Source: Nonomuraea guangzhouensis
Lineage (GTDB): Bacteria; Actinomycetota; Actinomycetes; Streptosporangiales; Streptosporangiaceae
DNA: 64,000 nucleotides
Direction of reading: 5' to 3'
Assembly (NCBI RefSeq): GCF_019396345.1
Contig: NZ_JAHKRM010000031.1
Span: forward strand, 102,367 to 166,366
Below, one piece after another: positions 60,518-64,000 of the stretch; the stretch's first letter is position 1; every line of letters begins with the position of its first letter. The translations under genes and the position numbers were made by a program. A model generated the notes under the pieces. It had not been told where the DNA came from and made no database searches. It saw only the letters and a list, made by a program, of their open reading frames with translations.

Positions 60518-61830
60518 CCTTCCGTCGTGCCGTTCGGCTGATCTCGTACGGCCGGACGAACCTCGTAGGACAGGGTGCGGCAGTCGGCTCTTGTTTCGAC
60601 AGACGGGGCCTACGGGCTGCTTCCGTGCACCGGCCGCTCCCGGATGGCCGTTTGCTCTTTTCCCGGACGGCCGTCACAAATGGCCCCCAGCACGTTTCTC
60701 ACAGCCGACTCCCCGAACCCGCCCGCTCAAAGACGACAACCCAAACTGACTGTTTCCTCGCCACAGGCGCCCTACGGACTGCCGCACGGCCGACCGACGG
60801 CTCGTGTTCCATGGACCGCCTTCCACGGAGCTACCGGACCGCCTTCCTTCCACTGAACGGCTTCCAGACCGTCCACCGCAGCACGGCCTACCGGAGCACG
60901 GCCTACGGGTCCGCCTTTCGCGGACGGACCTCGGACCGCTTCTGCGGGCGGTCCCGCTGGCAGTCCTACCGGTGTGCCGTCATTAGCGTGTCATCACTGG
61001 CATGTCACCATCGGCGGCCGGCTTGGCATCATCGAACACGCCTGCCCCGTGTCGATCGCCCACGTCCGCTACGGCGCTTGATCCCCGCCGACCACGCCAC
61101 TTCCTTCACACATGGCCTTCCTTCACCCACGACAATTCGGAGTGTCTGAGCCACCTCGGGTGTCCCGGTTGGGCCCAAGACGCGTCCACGCCTCCCGCCG
61201 TCCTCCGGCGGATGCCCTCGGCACGTTCGCGAAGCGCCCGCCAGTGGTCTGGAGGTACTCGCGACGCCCTGGGGCACGCACTGCACGCGCGTCGAGCGTG
61301 TGGCCCACTAGCGGGAGCGGTCAGGCATATTCGTGGCGCACGCACACTCATGGGGCGCCTCATCACGCTCGTGGCAAGGCGTCGACAGGCCCAAGGACGC
61401 ACGGCGCTTAATGAAGCGCAGCACACACACGCACAGACCCGCGTACCCGCGGACACGCCGAGCCCGCGGACTTGCCGTACCCGCGGACATGCCGGACCCG
61501 CCGAGCACGGGGATGCGCCGGACCCACGGACACGCCGAACACGGGGACGCGCCGGACCCACGGACACACGAACAATACGATCACGGAATCCACGTCCCGA
61601 ACCCCACATCACTCCAACTACGCCCGGGCGGGATCCTTTTGAACAGTCGTCTCCGCGGTGACACTCATTGGGTAGGCCTGCGGAGGGCATGCCTGGTCGG
61701 ATGTGTACGCGTGAGCATGTGGCGGGGTAATTCCGGAGGAACCGCGCGTGGCGAGCGGGCACCCCGTTGCGTTGACGACGGTAACCTCTCCTGGAGTGAC
61801 CGGAATCGGCCCGGTGGATGAGGAGACGCA
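60518..61830. other. 1.3-kb parA–parB spacer, no credible gene
   Basis: This stretch separates parA from parB, which are usually adjacent. Open frames on both strands are Pro/Arg/Thr-rich with no recognisable domain. It contains many CGGCC/GGCCTACGG-like words, a 15-bp tandem duplication GCACGGCCTACCGGA/GCACGGCCTACGGGT (60881-60910), and the 34-bp repeat array at 61506-61573. A possible parB -35, TTGACG, is at 61772-61777. Confidence 0.6.
61506..61573. repeat. 34-bp tandem repeat in the parA–parB spacer
   Basis: Two units starting CACGGGGATGCGCCGGACCC (61506) and CACGGGGACGCGCCGGACCC (61540), each followed by ACGGACAC. Looser CCCGCGGACA-type copies run upstream from 61445. Confidence 0.8.
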
Positions 61831-62793
61831 GTGAGTCAGCAGCGGCGGGGATTGGGCAAGGGGCTCGGGGCACTCATCCCGACCGGTCCCATCGTTGACG
61901 GCACGGGGACAGTCGCCCCCGCGAATGGAGCGACGGGGGAGCCCACTGGCCCGAGGCCAATTGCCGGAGCCTACTTCCGGGAGATCGCCCTCAGCGCGAT
62001 CATTCCCAACCCACGCCAGCCCCGCGACGTCTTCGACGACGACCGCCTCAAGGAACTGTCCGCGTCCATCCGCGAAGTCGGCCTTCTCCAACCAATCGTC
62101 GTACGCTCCGTGGGCGGAGGCCAGTACGAGCTCATCATGGGAGAGCGCCGCTGGCGCGCCTGCCAACTGGCCGAGCTCGACCCGATCCCCGCGATCGTCC
62201 GCAACACCCAGGACGACGAACTCCTCAGAGACGCCCTGATCGAAAACCTCCAGCGCGAGCAACTCAACGCCTTGGAAGAAGCCGCCGCATATCAGCAGCT
62301 TCTCGACGACTTCCGGGCGACACACGAACAGCTCGCCCAGAAGGTCGGCCGCTCCCGTTCCCACATCACCAACACCCTGCGCCTGCTCAACCTCCCACCG
62401 GAGGTTCAGCTCCGCGTCGCCGCCGGCACTGTCAGCGCCGGGCATGCCCGCGCCCTCCTCAGCCTCGACAGCCCCGAAGAACAGATCAAACTGGCCAAGC
62501 GAATCGTCGCCGAACTCCTCTCGGTCAGAGCCGTCGAAGAGATCGTCTCCCTCGGCAGCTCAAAAGCGGCCCCCAAGGCCGCCCGCGAACGCCAGCCCAA
62601 CAAGCCGTCGGCACCCGGCCTCGTCCACCTCGCAGACCGCCTCTCCGACCACTTCGAGACCAAGGTGAAGGTCGACCTCGGTCGCCGTAAGGGACGCATC
62701 GTGGTGGAGTTCGCGACGATCGACGACCTTGAACGCATCATCGGCACCATGGCCCCCGAGGCCGTACGCGCCATGAAAGAGACCGAAGACTGA
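61831..62793 (+). CDS. parB: Chromosome partitioning protein ParB
   Basis: A 320-residue ParB. The N-terminal RGLGKGLGALIP is the ParA-stimulating motif; the CTPase domain has NPRQPRDVFDDDRLKEL and GERRWRA (104-110); the HTH is HEQLAQKVGRSRSHITNTLRL; the C-terminus dimerises. Start GTG 61831 with GAGGAGACGCA upstream. It loads on parS as a CTP-dependent clamp and spreads. Confidence 0.96.
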   Translation: MSQQRRGLGKGLGALIPTGPIVDGTGTVAPANGATGEPTGPRPIAGAYFREIALSAIIPNPRQPRDVFDDDRLKELSASIREVGLLQPIVVRSVGGGQYELIMGERRWRACQLAELDPIPAIVRNTQDDELLRDALIENLQREQLNALEEAAAYQQLLDDFRATHEQLAQKVGRSRSHITNTLRLLNLPPEVQLRVAAGTVSAGHARALLSLDSPEEQIKLAKRIVAELLSVRAVEEIVSLGSSKAAPKAARERQPNKPSAPGLVHLADRLSDHFETKVKVDLGRRKGRIVVEFATIDDLERIIGTMAPEAVRAMKETED

Positions 62794-62798
62794 CCCCT

Positions 62799-62812
62799 GT
62801 TTCACGTGAAAC
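62799..62812. promoter_or_regulatory. parS site, 5 bp after parB
   Basis: Perfect GTTTCACGTGAAAC beginning six bases past the parB stop. Confidence 0.96.
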
Positions 62813-62863
62813 CATCGCCCAGCAAACTCCCCGCCACCTAGGGCTGTTCGCCAGGTAGCCCGT

Positions 62864-62877
62864 GTTTCACGTGAAAC
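62864..62877. promoter_or_regulatory. parS site downstream of parB
   Basis: Perfect GTTTCACGTGAAAC inside the 16-bp palindrome TGTTTCACGTGAAACA, 65 bp from the previous site. Confidence 0.97.
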
Positions 62878-63908
62878 ACTCCTAGCTCCTCTCCGTCTCC
62901 GCCAGCACTGCCGCGCCTGATGAGCGCCACCACATCACCCCCACCGCTCCACCTCCTTCCGCCGCCGCCCTTTCCGCCGCACCTCTCCGACTTCGGTGCC
63001 GCGCCGCGCTTCTCACTACCGGACCGAACCGCCGCCCGGACCGAACCGCCACCCGGACCGCGTCGCCGCCCGGAGCGCGTCGGCCGCACTGCCTCCCTTT
63101 TGTCGCGCTTCTCGCGCCGCGCTTCGCTTCTAGGCCACCTATGTATGCGGCGCCTTCCAAACGCCGTGCCTCATTCGTGCCAGGCGCCGGTCGCCGGGTC
63201 GCCGGCCAGCGCTGCACGACCAACCACAAGGGCAGTCACGAACGGCGAACGAGGGAGGTCGCGCGAACGCTTCATCGCATGGCGGGTATCGCGGAACTTC
63301 AGGGCGGAGTGAGTGTGCAGGGCGATGAGCGCGGAGAGGTTCGGCACGGAGCGGTGGTGGCTGAGTGCACCGGGGCTCGAGGCGTAACGCTTCCGAGCGG
63401 GGTGGGCTCAGGTTGGTGAGGCAGGGCGCGGTGCGGTGAAACGGGGGCGTGGCGGGAAATGGCGAGGCGCGACGGAGCGGGGAGGGCGGGCAGGCGAGGA
63501 AGGGCGAGAGACGAGGGGGCGAGGAGCGAGGGGCGAGGAGGGGTGGCGGAGCGCGGCGGGAAATGACGAGGCAAGGCGCGGCGGAGCGAGACGCGACGAG
63601 ATGCGACAGGGCGCGGCGGGGACCTGATGAGGCGGTGCTCGGCGCGACGTGACGAGGCGCGACGAGATGCGGTGCGGCGCGAGGGGGCGCGGCGCGAGGG
63701 GGCGCGGCAGAAGGCGAGCCGGGGCAGCGCGAAGGGAGGGCCTTGGTCGAGGGTCGCGGCGTGACTGAGTTGTGTTCAGGGCTCGAAGCGTGATTGCTCC
63801 GAACATGACGGAGGTGAGCGCCAAGGAGCGAGGTTGCGTCCACGGGAGTGGTGTACGAGTTTGACCTGGCCACAAGCGTGGCGTCGTGAAATGACGACGG
63901 CCATCGCG

Positions 63909-63948
63909 TGATCCTTCGAGTAGCAAGATCAAGATCGAAGGAGATCCG
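63909..63948. repeat. Imperfect inverted repeat near the window end
   Basis: GATCCTTCGA and TCGAAGGAGATC flank about 15 bases, directly before a short ATG frame; a possible leader hairpin. Confidence 0.45.
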
Positions 63949-63968
63949 GCGATGCCGCAGACAACAGT

Positions 63969-64000
63969 GTGACGCCCGCGCAGTGGCTGGCACGGCAGAT
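63969..64000 (+). CDS. Possible start of a gene cut by the window edge
   Basis: GTG 63969 opens MTPAQWLARQ and runs off the window. A six-codon frame from ATG 63952 (MPQTTV), with GAAGGAGAT eight bases upstream, stops at 63970-63972 across this GTG, so translational coupling from a leader peptide is conceivable. Too little sequence to identify it. Confidence 0.25.
   Translation, partial: MTPAQWLARQ

Larger units (their letters stand above)
62879..64000. other. Gene-poor strand-skewed tail
   Basis: No convincing gene. 62930-63120 is pyrimidine/C-rich on the + strand with 18-bp-like repeats (GAACCGCCGCCCGGACC, then GAACCGCCACCCGGACC). From 63420 to 63720 it switches to purine/G-rich with degenerate GCGAGGGGCGAGGAG and GCGACGAGATGCG words. 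Long open frames here give Arg/Pro/Ser-only proteins and are not accepted. Confidence 0.6.

Noticed and set aside
61445..61573. CRISPR-like array
   Set aside because: Units are contiguous tandem repeats without unique spacers and no cas genes occur.
61333..61821. Frame across the parA–parB repeats encoding a Pro/His/Arg-rich protein
   Set aside because: Follows the DNA repeats in composition and lacks a ribosome site and any known domain.
63139..63993. Leftward frame encoding Pro/Arg/Ser/Ala-only protein
   Set aside because: Low complexity from the purine-rich repeats; no start signal and no domain.

Overview
The window is a high-GC actinobacterial chromosome segment that includes the replication origin. 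The order rpmH–dnaA–dnaN–gnd–recF–dciA–gyrB–gyrA–DUF3566 with rnpA–yidD–yidC–khpB–rsmG–parA–parB on the other side, the actinobacterial DnaA boxes (TTGTCCACA/TTATCCACA), ParB sites, many GTG/TTG starts and many leaderless promoters all fit. A Streptosporangiaceae-type organism (for example Nonomuraea) is my best guess, but family level is inference. Everything left of the origin through gyrA is transcribed leftward and rpmH to parB rightward, so the core genes run away from oriC.

Layout. (1) 0–16.4 kb: a displaced 39-residue DLW-39 protein plus a phosphonatase-like HAD hydrolase; an AhpD/MFS pair divergent from a MocR regulator; a universal stress protein; two very large STAND-type regulators (MalT–BTAD and LAL-type LuxR) with a 53-residue ORF between them; a TetR/glyoxalase pair with a two-site operator; a wrecked Dyp peroxidase; a photolesion-glycosylase-like protein; a GT-C-like membrane protein. 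(2) 16.5–19.6 kb: a lone molybdenum hydroxylase large subunit coupled to an SGNH hydrolase. (3) 19.6–26.7 kb: a tight five-gene leftward operon, SWIM finger / unknown / VWA / MoxR ATPase / DUF5682. This is the best candidate for a poorly described system; it resembles E. coli yehL-M-P-Q. (4) 26.8–31.3 kb: Tat-lipoprotein multicopper oxidase, small membrane protein, NarL-type two-component pair. (5) 31.3–37.1 kb: a PadR–ABC–FtsX–penicillin acylase operon with a PadR operator. (6) 37.1–41.5 kb: a redox/nitrosative stress block: cytochrome b, molybdopterin oxidoreductase, Ohr, a CGNR regulator with four copies of a new 21-bp palindrome, flavohaemoglobin with a near-perfect NsrR site, and NsrR. 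(7) 41.5–43.9 kb: an orphan KAS III-like acyltransferase, a frameshifted methyltransferase stub, a membrane protein and tRNA-Ile(GAT). (8) 44–56.2 kb: DUF3566, gyrase, dciA, recF, gnd, dnaN, oriC, dnaA. (9) 56.2–64 kb: rpmH to parB, three perfect parS sites, an unusual 1.3-kb parA–parB spacer with tandem repeats, and a strand-skewed gene-poor tail.

How it fits together: the core block makes the initiator, clamp, helicase loader, gyrase and segregation machinery, with the two DnaA-box clusters flanking dnaA. The left 43 kb looks like accessory sequence lying between tRNA-Ile and the DLW-39 gene. That material holds stress defence, regulators and the MoxR/VWA operon, plus two visible gene remnants.
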